This document shows positions 19,576 through 27,468 of a DNA stretch of 64,000 nt, piece by piece. Every line of letters starts with the position of its first letter. Position 1 is the stretch's first letter. The stretch is taken from assembly GCF_021352225.1 (NCBI RefSeq), contig NZ_JAAUVI010000004.1, positions 1 through 64,000 on the forward strand. Direction: 5' to 3'. This DNA comes from Methylobacterium sp. C25. Its GTDB lineage: Bacteria > Pseudomonadota > Alphaproteobacteria > Rhizobiales > Beijerinckiaceae. A program made the position numbers and the translations under genes. The notes beneath the pieces were generated by a model. The model was not told the origin of the DNA, did no database searches, and saw only the letters and a program-made list of their open reading frames with translations.

Positions 19576-20754
19576 ATGAAGCGTCTGGCCATCTTTCTCG
19601 ACGGCACCTGGAATACCCTCGGCAACAACACGAACGTCTGGCGCCTCAAGTCGCTGTGCGACCCCACGGCACCGGACCAGGAGGTCTATTACGGCCAGGG
19701 CGTCGGCACCCGGCTGCTCGAAAAGTGGCGCGGCGGCGTGGGCGGCTACGGGCTCGACGACGAGATCCTCGGCGCCTACGGCTGGCTCGTCCAGGCCTAC
19801 GAGCCCGGCGACGCGATCTTCATCTTCGGCTTCAGCAGGGGAGCCTACGCGGCCCGAAGCCTCTCCGGCCTGATCGCAAAGTGCGGGGTGCTGCTTCCAG
19901 GAGCTCCGCTCTCGCTCGAGCAACTCTACGCCCGCTACCGGCGCGGCAACGAGAAGACGATCCGAGCGCTCCAGGGTGCCCCAGCAAACACGCTGTCGAG
20001 CCTGGAGGAGCGCTGGGTCGCCTCCTACTGCCATGCCGCGGAGATAGAGTTCGTCGGCGTCTTCGATACGGTCGGATCGATGGGCAACCCGATGGCGAGC
20101 CTGTCGTCGCGCATTGCGAAGTTCCGCTTCCTCGACACTCACCTCTACCAGTGGAACCGGCATGCGTTCCACGCGCTCGCACTCGACGAGCACCGCAAGC
20201 CGTTCGAGCCGACCTTCTGGACCCGGACGGTCGAGAACAAGGCGCCGCCGACAGGACCGGCACGGACGCTCGACGAAGTCGAACAGCGCTGGTTCGTCGG
20301 CGCGCATGCGAACGTGGGCGGCGGCTATCCTAGCGATATCCTGGCCCAAGTGCCCATGAAGTGGCTGATGGAAAAGGCTGCTCTCTCCGGCCTGCGCTTC
20401 CGCTCCGGCTTCGAGACCGATGCGCCCGAGGCGACGGCACCGATCGCGGACTCCTACGCCCAGTTCGTGCCTCGGCCGCTTCGCTTGATCGAGCGGCCGT
20501 TCGATCGTCCGATCGGCGCGCCGCCTTGGGTCGGATCCGCGAAGACAACTACCCGCATCAACGAGACCATCGACGGCAGCGTGTTCGGGCGCTGGCGCGG
20601 AAACCCGTCCTACCGACCTCGAAACCTGTCCGACTGGTCGAACCGGCTGGGGATAGATCCGGCAAGCCGGATTGGTCCGGTCCGGGCAAGCGATGGGGCT
20701 CCTCTAGCCGTTTCAGGACCGCCTGGCGGTCCTGAAACGTTGCCTTCCGAGTGA
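19576..20754 (+). CDS. DUF2235 (T6SS phospholipase Tle1-like) alpha/beta hydrolase
   Basis: About 392 residues from ATG 19576, with GGAG 10 nt upstream. The DUF2235 start pattern MKRLAIFLDGTWNT is exact. The nucleophile elbow is GFSRGA (85-90, Ser87); the predicted acid is in FVGVFDTVGS (~163) and the histidine in FVGAHANVGGGY (~240), so the catalytic triad appears intact. Family members include phospholipase effectors of type VI secretion and lipase-like toxins, but no VgrG, PAAR or immunity gene is visible here. It lies 79 nt after the ubiquitin-like operon and 95 nt before the RHIM protein gene. The last ~20 codons contain a perfect 31-nt palindrome (20709-20739). Confidence 0.85.
   Translation: MKRLAIFLDGTWNTLGNNTNVWRLKSLCDPTAPDQEVYYGQGVGTRLLEKWRGGVGGYGLDDEILGAYGWLVQAYEPGDAIFIFGFSRGAYAARSLSGLIAKCGVLLPGAPLSLEQLYARYRRGNEKTIRALQGAPANTLSSLEERWVASYCHAAEIEFVGVFDTVGSMGNPMASLSSRIAKFRFLDTHLYQWNRHAFHALALDEHRKPFEPTFWTRTVENKAPPTGPARTLDEVEQRWFVGAHANVGGGYPSDILAQVPMKWLMEKAALSGLRFRSGFETDAPEATAPIADSYAQFVPRPLRLIERPFDRPIGAPPWVGSAKTTTRINETIDGSVFGRWRGNPSYRPRNLSDWSNRLGIDPASRIGPVRASDGAPLAVSGPPGGPETLPSE
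20709..20739. repeat. Perfect 31-nt palindrome (15-bp arms, 1-nt centre)
   Basis: CGTTTCAGGACCGCC, then T, then its exact reverse complement. It lies inside the final codons of the DUF2235 gene, ending 13 nt before the stop codon. It would form a very stable hairpin in RNA, but no T-run follows, so it is not a typical intrinsic terminator. Confidence 0.8.
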
Positions 20755-20849
20755 ACTCTACCGCGGCGATGGCCCCTGGGACTCTGCCGACGCACTGGTC
20801 CAACCCGATCACCGCCCCTTTCCCGAGCTGATTTCGAGGAGCACACCCC

Positions 20850-21341
20850 GTGACCGACAACGAACTCCGCGGCCTTATCCTCCGCCGATTCTACGAAGCC
20901 AGAAGGAGCGACATTCACAAACTCACCGAGGAGGAGCGGGGAGAGGTGGGCCGGGAGGACTACAACCGCATCGGCCAGCAACTGCGGGATCACGGCCTAC
21001 TCGATTGGTGGCAGCCAATATCCGGACTTGGCAGTGGTCGCATCACTGCACGAGGCGTGGATGTGGTCGAGGGAGTCGTGCAGGCGCCGGTATCAATCAA
21101 TCTGAACGACAATAGCGTTGCCGTGCACGGTTCCCAAAACGTCCAGATCGGCAACGGCAATAGCATTAAAGCCGACACGAGCATCGACATCCAGAAGGTG
21201 ATGTCGGCGATCGATCAGTCCCTGGCGCCAACGGCCGAGAAGGAGGAAGCGAAGTCTCTGCTCGCCAAGCTGTCGGACAATGCCACCTTCGCCACCATCG
21301 TAGGTGCCATCGTGACGCTGGCATCAGGCGGTGCAAACTAG
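20850..21341 (+). CDS. Winged-helix protein with RHIM-like amyloid motif
   Basis: A 163-residue protein. Residues ~1-75 look like a small winged helix (LRGLILRRFYEARRSD, then IGQQLRDHGLLDWW, and GSGRITARGVDVVEG). Residues 80-107 form a beta-rich linker around SQNVQIGNGNSI. Residues 98-106, VQIGNGNSI, match the RHIM consensus (I/V)-Q-(I/V/L/C)-G-x-x-N-x-(M/L/I) exactly. Residues ~110-163 are helical, ending in a hydrophobic stretch (ATFATIVGAIVTLASG). RHIMs drive amyloid assembly of necroptosis proteins in animals, and related amyloid signalling motifs occur in bacteria. It sits between the DUF2235 hydrolase and the STAND NTPase. Function is unproven. Confidence 0.75.
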   Translation: MTDNELRGLILRRFYEARRSDIHKLTEEERGEVGREDYNRIGQQLRDHGLLDWWQPISGLGSGRITARGVDVVEGVVQAPVSINLNDNSVAVHGSQNVQIGNGNSIKADTSIDIQKVMSAIDQSLAPTAEKEEAKSLLAKLSDNATFATIVGAIVTLASGGAN

Positions 21342-21672
21342 ACCCCGAGGTACCGTCTCGCGGTACGATCCAGCGCCGACGCTGCTCGGCACCACTACCG
21401 TCTGGTTCCTTCGCCTTCCGTAGGGATGTTCTTCAAGCCGCGACAGCGCCGGTCGTTTCCCTGGATCAAGTCGCTCGATGGTTTGGTCCGACCAGCGCAG
21501 GACCGACGTTGACATGAGATGGGCGACATCATTGGTGGACGCATCTGGAAGCCGTCGAAGGAATGCGACTCCGGCGTCTCTCGGACACCGGCTTTCAGAC
21601 CTGCACGGGCCCTCGCTTCGTATCGAGGCCCAGTGCGCACATGGACCTTGCTTCTGACCGCAATCGGATCCG
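21342..21672. other. 331-bp spacer with a short hairpin
   Basis: No supported gene. Directly after the RHIM gene stop there is a hairpin GTACCG-TCTCG-CGGTAC (21350-21366), without a T-run. The remainder presumably holds the promoter of the STAND NTPase gene, but no confident -35/-10 pair is visible. Confidence 0.4.
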
Positions 21673-24600
21673 ATGAGTTCGCGCGACACATTTGCATCGC
21701 CCGTCGACGAACTGGTCCCAAGTGGCGACAGAGCTCGGGAGGCAGTCGCAGCGCTCGAGGGCTATGCCTATCAGATCCTGGCTGCCGCGCTGGCCTGGGT
21801 GGAGAGCAGCTCGAACGAACGGATCTACCTTGAGGTCGCAGAGGACTACGCGCTCGCGGTGGAGGATCGGCTCGAAGCGGTGCAGGTGAGGCGAACCGAA
21901 GGCTCGGGCTCCATTACGCTCAACAACCGCAAAGTGCAGGACGCCATCGCCTCGTTCGTGGGTCACGTGGCGCGCAATCCGAGATTTCAGGTCTCTCTCA
22001 GCTACCTGACCACATCGGAAATTGGGACTGAACGCCCGGCTGGCGATTGGCCGGCCGGCATGGCGGGCCTCGAATACTGGCGAAAGGCAGCTGCCGGTGC
22101 AGACGTTGCGCCGCTTCGGACGATCCTGGAAGCCGATCCCTATCCCGACACGGTCAAGGACTTCGTTCGTCAGTGCGACGACGACGCCATTCGCTCCAGG
22201 CTCTTGAAGCGGATCAGGTGGGAGGCGGGACAGCCACGTTTCGCGGACCTGCGTGAACAGCTCGAACGTCGCTTGGTCGTTCTCGGTCGGGATCTGTTCG
22301 GCCTTCCGATACAGCGGGCCAGTACCCTGGCCGATACGATCGCCTTCCGCGTCCTGGAGAAGAGCGTCCTGAAGACGCCGGCCGAGAGGGTGCTGCAACG
22401 CGACGAACTCTACGAGCTGATCGAGCGGTCCTCCCGGGTGTCCGTTCCCCAGGCTACTCTGGACGCCATCCTCGGGCGGCTCGGCGCGAGCCTGCTCGGC
22501 GGCGGAACGAGCCCGCTAGAGGTGGCCCATCCGGATTGGCTCATAGCGGGCGGGAGCCTTCCTCGGCCTGGGATCGTTGTACGTCGCTCCGTCCTCGAAC
22601 GCACCGTGACGGATGCCCTGGCCGCGTCCGGTGCGGCCATTCTCCATGGCGCAAGCGGACTCGGCAAATCCCAGGTCGCGCGTCTCGCGGCCGAAACCCA
22701 CGCCGCTGCGTACCTGTTGATCGATCTGCGCGTCGAGGCCGCGGCGGATACTCGAGCCCGGCTCGACGTCCTCCTCGGCCGAATTGGGGCTTTCGAGGCA
22801 TCGGTCGTCGTCTTCGAGGACTTGAACCACCTCGAGGATCCAGGCGTCCTGAGAAGTTTCGCGCGGGTCGTCTCCGCTCTGAGGCGCCGCGATCAGGTCG
22901 CCGTTCTGACCTGCTACCGGGCGCCGTCGGCGCGTCAGCTATCGGACGCCGGCATCGATCCGCGCGGATCTATCGAATGTCCCTATTTCGACCTCGACGA
23001 GACGCGGGAGCTCGTCCGTCTCCATGACGGCGATCCGGATCGTTGGGGTCGTCTTGCCTATGCCGCGGGTGCAGCCGGCCATCCTCAACTGACGCACGCC
23101 TTCATCAGCGGCCTCGCGGCGCGCGGCTGGCCGGCCGAGGAGATGCGCGAAATCGTTGGGAGCGGCCTGACGAGCGGCGACATCGATGCGGAAAGGGCGG
23201 CAGCACGGCGCGAATTGAATGCGCTGCCGGAAAGCGCCCGCACTCTTCTGTACCGCCTGAGCCTGATGAGCGGCGGGTTCGGCCGCGCGACCGGACTAGC
23301 CCTCGCCGGAACCCCCCCGCCTGTCGATCGGGCAGGCGAGGCGATGGATCTCCTGATCGGTCCTTGGATCGAAACGACGGGCCGGGATCGCTACCGCGTC
23401 TCGCCTCTCGCTCGCACCATGGGTCGCGACATGCTGCCGGAAGCGGAGCAGCAGCGCCTCCACGGGGTGATCGCGGTACGCTATCTCTCGAATCGGGTCG
23501 TAAACGCCAACGACTTCGACACCATCCTCGTGCATGCGCTTGTCGGGAAGGCGGACCAGGCGCTGGTGGTGCTGTCGAACAGCGTCATAGGATTGCCGGA
23601 AGGCAAGCTCTCCGAGCTCTCGGAGAGCGCAACGCTCTTCTGTGCGCTAGATGCCGGCCGGCCGATCTATCCCAGCTCGCCAGTCGTATCCGCACTGTTG
23701 AGGCTCGCGCAGTTCAAATTGCTGACGGTGACCTCCGAAAGGAGCGGCGCGGACGCCGTGGCCACGGCGTCACTTCGGGATGCTTCCCGGATCCCCGATG
23801 ATTTTTTGAGGATCCATTGCGAATTGATGATCCTCGGGAGCGTGTTGACGACGCCTGGTGTGGCCGACTTTCTCGACGACTGGGTGGGATGGCTGCAGAG
23901 GTGGAAGGACGTCCTCGCATCGCCCGTACTCGACGCGGAGTTGCGCTCGACCTTCGAGAGGGTCGCGGCCGACAAGAAATACGACTCGTATGCGATGGTG
24001 TTCAGCATGGGCTCAAGCCGCCTGACATCTGTCGGCAGGCTCGAAAAGATCATCGACGATCTTGATGGACTATCGGCGGCCGAGCGCAATGCATGGCTGT
24101 CACCCTCGTCCCCCCATGGTCCGGACTTCACGGTCTTCATCAACGCACCCTGGGCTCACGAGGAGAGCAACGAAAACTTCGACGTGGCGGATGCCGAGAC
24201 CGCCTACGCGAGGATCGCCGTAAAGACGGGCAAGTGGGGGATTCGGTCTCTCGCATTCCAGCCGTGGTTGGCGCGCGCCGTCCTTCATGACGAGCGTCTG
24301 GGCGACGGCGACCGGGCACTGGCGGTGCTCGACGAGGCGGTCGAAGAGTTGGGTGATCATCGGCTCGTTTCTCGAGCCCGCGCCAAGATCTTCTGGCGGC
24401 GCGGAGACCACTCCGAGGCTCTCTCGATCATGCGCGGAATCGCCGATCTGGTCGGAGAAGGTTCGGCGGTCGAGCGGGCCTACGCCCTCCGGCAGGCGGC
24501 GATCAGCGCCGCCGAATGCGCCGACTGGAGGCAGGCGATCGAATGGTTCCTTGAAGCGAGGACGTCCGCCGCGGCATGCGAGACCGACGATATGCGGGCG

Positions 24601-25737
24601 ATGGGCGTCGGTCTCGGCGCCGACGCCGCGCTGGCCCTCCATCGCGATGGAAGGACCGGTGAAGCAATCCGGGGTCTTGAAGAAGCGCTTACGGCATTGG
24701 CGGAGGTGGATTCTTCATCCTTGCCATCTGGCCGATTCGTGCACGTGGCCGTGCGCAGCGCGGTCTTCTCGCTTCTCGCGACCGTCGAAGGCGAGACCCG
24801 CGGCGATAGCAGCATGCCCTTCTCCCCGGGTGCATGCAGCAATCCGCAGCCCCCCAAGGAGATCATGGAAAGACGGGCGGGCTCAATCGATCTGTCGTGG
24901 TACGTTCTAGCGACCGTCGACGTAACATCGGGTCTCGACGTCGGCGTGGCAGACCGGCTTCCGGAGATGCTGAGCGGCGGTGAAATCCCGCAGATGGAGG
25001 CCAACCTCCGTCTCGTCCGCATGCGTGCGGCGATCGAGCGTTCCGATGGGAAGGCATTCGCCGAGAGCCTGCATGGATATGTCGATGCGGCCAGCTATCT
25101 CGCGTCCGGTGCGGCGGGACCGCCCCTCGATCTCGTGGCGGCGGATCCGCCGCGCGGCACGATCCCATCGATCGATCATGGATCGGCGTCGGCCGAAACC
25201 ATCGCGGTCGACGCGATCACTTGTTTCGGTCTGCGCGCGTTTCTCGCGGAACGCCATGTCGGCCTGACGTCGCTGCTAACCGAGCTCCGGGCGCTGCTCG
25301 GAGATCGCCATCTTGGCCATCGCCTGCTCGATGGCGAGGATACGCGACCGGCTATGCACGTCCCAAATGCGGTCTGTCGTGCGATCGTACGGACGCCCGA
25401 AGGCCGTTCGCTGGAGCCGAGAGCCCTCTGGTGGACAGGCATGTGGTCGATCATCCACCTGCACAGGTCCCGCTTCTCAGGAAAGCTGATCCCCGTTCTC
25501 GCGGATTGGCTACGCGAACGTTGGCATCACGCCGTCGAGCACCGGTCCTTCCGCCTGACGCAGCCTTCGAGGACGATCCCGCCGATCCGGGCGGCTTTGA
25601 GTGAGGCGCGCAACGACGGCCCTTTCGTCGCCGCTCTTCTTCTCGCGGCCGCGGACGCGGCGATCCACGAGTTGCCCTCGAACTTTCGCTCATTCTTGGA
25701 GCATGGGTCGGTCAGGAGGCCGATCGAAAGCGAATGA
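21673..25737 (+). CDS. STAND NTPase with Cap4/DUF4297-like N-terminus and TPR-like C-terminus
   Basis: A 1354-residue protein. Residues ~25-250 resemble the DUF4297/Cap4 PD-(D/E)xK domain: GYAYQILAAALA (~30-41), YLEVAEDYALAVEDRLEAVQVRR (~52-74). The expected QxK lysine is an arginine here (QVRR, 71-74). Residues ~300-560 are the P-loop STAND ATPase: Walker A GASGLGKS (326-333), Walker B VVVFEDLNHL (378-387), then an Arg-containing sensor-like TCYRAPS. Residues ~600-1340 are mostly helical, with tetratricopeptide-like repeats around 890-1010 (AVLDEAVEELGDHRLVSRARAKIFWRRGDHSEAL; AIRGLEEALTALAEVD). The architecture nuclease-STAND-sensor is that of antiviral STAND (Avs2-like) defence proteins. 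Length is typical for that group. The assignment to a specific Avs family is not secure. Confidence 0.82.
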   Translation: MSSRDTFASPVDELVPSGDRAREAVAALEGYAYQILAAALAWVESSSNERIYLEVAEDYALAVEDRLEAVQVRRTEGSGSITLNNRKVQDAIASFVGHVARNPRFQVSLSYLTTSEIGTERPAGDWPAGMAGLEYWRKAAAGADVAPLRTILEADPYPDTVKDFVRQCDDDAIRSRLLKRIRWEAGQPRFADLREQLERRLVVLGRDLFGLPIQRASTLADTIAFRVLEKSVLKTPAERVLQRDELYELIERSSRVSVPQATLDAILGRLGASLLGGGTSPLEVAHPDWLIAGGSLPRPGIVVRRSVLERTVTDALAASGAAILHGASGLGKSQVARLAAETHAAAYLLIDLRVEAAADTRARLDVLLGRIGAFEASVVVFEDLNHLEDPGVLRSFARVVSALRRRDQVAVLTCYRAPSARQLSDAGIDPRGSIECPYFDLDETRELVRLHDGDPDRWGRLAYAAGAAGHPQLTHAFISGLAARGWPAEEMREIVGSGLTSGDIDAERAAARRELNALPESARTLLYRLSLMSGGFGRATGLALAGTPPPVDRAGEAMDLLIGPWIETTGRDRYRVSPLARTMGRDMLPEAEQQRLHGVIAVRYLSNRVVNANDFDTILVHALVGKADQALVVLSNSVIGLPEGKLSELSESATLFCALDAGRPIYPSSPVVSALLRLAQFKLLTVTSERSGADAVATASLRDASRIPDDFLRIHCELMILGSVLTTPGVADFLDDWVGWLQRWKDVLASPVLDAELRSTFERVAADKKYDSYAMVFSMGSSRLTSVGRLEKIIDDLDGLSAAERNAWLSPSSPHGPDFTVFINAPWAHEESNENFDVADAETAYARIAVKTGKWGIRSLAFQPWLARAVLHDERLGDGDRALAVLDEAVEELGDHRLVSRARAKIFWRRGDHSEALSIMRGIADLVGEGSAVERAYALRQAAISAAECADWRQAIEWFLEARTSAAACETDDMRAMGVGLGADAALALHRDGRTGEAIRGLEEALTALAEVDSSSLPSGRFVHVAVRSAVFSLLATVEGETRGDSSMPFSPGACSNPQPPKEIMERRAGSIDLSWYVLATVDVTSGLDVGVADRLPEMLSGGEIPQMEANLRLVRMRAAIERSDGKAFAESLHGYVDAASYLASGAAGPPLDLVAADPPRGTIPSIDHGSASAETIAVDAITCFGLRAFLAERHVGLTSLLTELRALLGDRHLGHRLLDGEDTRPAMHVPNAVCRAIVRTPEGRSLEPRALWWTGMWSIIHLHRSRFSGKLIPVLADWLRERWHHAVEHRSFRLTQPSRTIPPIRAALSEARNDGPFVAALLLAAADAAIHELPSNFRSFLEHGSVRRPIESE

Positions 25738-25856
25738 CCCGCCCTAGGGGTGGGGCTCCGGGGATCTGGAAGGTCTCGCCGCGCCCGGTTGTCTTCGTCG
25801 ACGAGGGCGATCGTCTCGATCGAGAGGCTTGGCATCCCCTCGAAGCCAGATATGAG

Positions 25857-25884
25857 AAAGGCGCGGCCTTTAGGGCCACGCCTT
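25857..25884. terminator. Hairpin downstream of the STAND gene
   Basis: The stem AAGGCG-C-GGCC / GGCC-A-CGCCTT with loop TTTAG lies ~120 nt after the STAND gene stop. It is strong, with one internal mismatch, but lacks a T-run, so it is only a candidate terminator. Confidence 0.35.
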
Positions 25885-25987
25885 CCACATTGGGGTTTAG
25901 ACTCTCAAGGTGCCGTAGCTAGTCCCACGGACCCGCGGCGCCATTGCGCCACCACCAAGCGAGTGCGGTCGTTATAGATCGGCCAAC

Positions 25988-26839
25988 ATGCCAGGACAAG
26001 GGATCACGTCGTTCGTGTCGCGTCATGCCGCCACCCGCGAATTGCTCGGGAGCTATCTCACCTTCACGCCTCGCCCCGTCGAAACGGACCGACTCGAAGC
26101 CGACATGGGGCTGTTGAATCGCGCGCTTCTCGACGACGCGATCAAGGAAGCGACGGCCGTCCGTGAGAAGAAGGGCGTTCCCGCGGATCAGCAGCGGCTG
26201 GTCCTCCATCAGATCTACACGCGCAAGGTGAAGGAGCTGTCGTCGCTCTACCCATTCATCTTCGCCGTCGAGAACAGCCTCCGATCATCGCTTGCGGACC
26301 ATTCGGCCAGAAAATTCGGCCGCATGGATTGGTGGATCCTGATCCGGGATGCGCGGGCAGCCGGCTATGACCACACGCACTTTCCCAACATCGCGACGGT
26401 GCCCGTCAACGGTCGGTTCGTGCAGGCCGTATTTCGAGGGTTCGAACGCATGAGCAACCCAGCTCACAAACAGAGCGTGGCGGGACCGGATCGGACCGAC
26501 CAATTCTACTACACGCTCAGTCTCGGCGACCTCTGGAACATCCTCAAGGAGGACTGGAACATGACACGTGGCATGTTCTGCTCGGACCACCAGTTTGGAC
26601 TCAAGCTGACCAGCCAAGTCTTCGACCAGACGATGCGCGTGATCAAGGACGCTCGCAACGAGATCTTCCACAGCAACCCGATCCGCAACCGCACCAAGGT
26701 GATCGAGGCATGCGAGCGCATTCTGAACGGGCTCGGGATCCATCTCGGCGACTACGATGCCGACCTCGGTGCCGCCCAGGCCGGACGCGCCACGCCCAAA
26801 GTGGCCCGAACCGATCGTCATTTGATCCCGGCCAGATGA
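25988..26839 (+). CDS. HEPN-type (Abi-like/Swt1-like) protein, possible RNase effector
   Basis: A 283-residue protein, all helical by inspection. Near the C-terminus is RNEIFH (223-228) in the phrase KDARNEIFHSNPIRNR, matching the HEPN R-(N/D/H)-x3-H (Rx4H) ribonuclease motif. The middle part (VLHQIYTRKVKELSSLYPFIF, AVENSLRSSLADH) resembles proteins annotated as Swt1-type HEPN. HEPN domains with this motif are usually metal-independent RNases in toxin-antitoxin and abortive-infection systems. It is the last gene of the island before tRNA-Met, ~250 nt after the STAND gene on the same strand. No obvious antitoxin lies next to it. Confidence 0.75.
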   Translation: MPGQGITSFVSRHAATRELLGSYLTFTPRPVETDRLEADMGLLNRALLDDAIKEATAVREKKGVPADQQRLVLHQIYTRKVKELSSLYPFIFAVENSLRSSLADHSARKFGRMDWWILIRDARAAGYDHTHFPNIATVPVNGRFVQAVFRGFERMSNPAHKQSVAGPDRTDQFYYTLSLGDLWNILKEDWNMTRGMFCSDHQFGLKLTSQVFDQTMRVIKDARNEIFHSNPIRNRTKVIEACERILNGLGIHLGDYDADLGAAQAGRATPKVARTDRHLIPAR

Positions 26840-27203
26840 TCACCGCACGTGGCAGCGGTGTGCGGCGCTGACTTCCATCGGCCCGGCGATTGACCCGATC
26901 GCGCTCCACTAAACGATGCGCGTCGGCAGCGGAGGATCACCTCGATGATCACGTTCGAGGCGTTCACCCGCTTCGTCGTTCCTCGCGCAGATGAGGATGC
27001 GACCGATGCCCATGAAGGAGCGGCCAACTGCTCCGATCCTTGTTCAGGAATGGTAATCGAAGGAGCGGAAGGGACTGGCCGCCGGCCTCTTGAAGGAGCC
27101 GATTGGCCCCACCGAAGATTCTTTCGATGCGACCCAAAAGCGACCCAGAGGCTTTGCGGCTAATTTGTCGCTTGAAGTATTGGCTCTAACCTGTTGCGTC
27201 TAA
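26840..27203. other. 364-bp spacer between HEPN gene and tRNA-Met
   Basis: No supported gene. Short open frames are present (for example 26945-27163 on the plus strand) without recognisable domains. No remnant of a tyrosine integrase and no direct repeat of the tRNA 3' end could be recognised. Confidence 0.4.
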
Positions 27204-27280
27204 TGGTAGCGAGGGAGGGATTTGAACCCCCGACACAAGGATTATGATTCCTCTGCTCTGACCAACTGAGCTACCCCGCC
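27204..27280 (-). tRNA. tRNA-Met (anticodon CAT), 77 nt including encoded CCA
   Basis: A full cloverleaf on the minus strand: acceptor GGCGGGG/CCTCGCT, D arm GCTC-AGTTGGTCA-GAGC, anticodon stem GAGGA/TCCTT with loop ATCATAA (anticodon CAT), variable GTGTC, T arm GGGGG-TTCAAAT-CCCTC, then A-CCA. The acceptor begins with a G1-U72 wobble pair. The body resembles elongator tRNA-Met rather than initiator tRNA (which has three GC pairs in the anticodon stem). A tRNA-Ile2 read as CAT before lysidine modification cannot be fully excluded. Its 3' end faces the accessory island. Confidence 0.9.
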
Positions 27281-27468
27281 ACGCATCACGGCCGGCAACC
27301 ATGTCGAGACGCGGTCGCCGGCCGGAGATCGGCGATATAGGGAATCCGGCTCGGCGGTGTCAACGCATGCCGGCGCCGATCTCAGAGCCTCGCGCCCATA
27401 AAATACTGTCGACCAGATACCTGACGGCATTGTAGGGAGGCAGGGCACAGGCAAAGGCGACGCTCCTC

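Noticed and set aside
21673..22420. Reading the STAND protein as a CBASS Cap4 effector
   Set aside because: There is no cyclic-oligonucleotide cyclase (CD-NTase) gene nearby and no SAVED domain; the central P-loop makes it a STAND protein.
27204..27222. Possible attachment-site duplicate of the tRNA-Met 3' end elsewhere in the island
   Set aside because: No matching direct repeat of the 3' end was found by eye on the island's left side.
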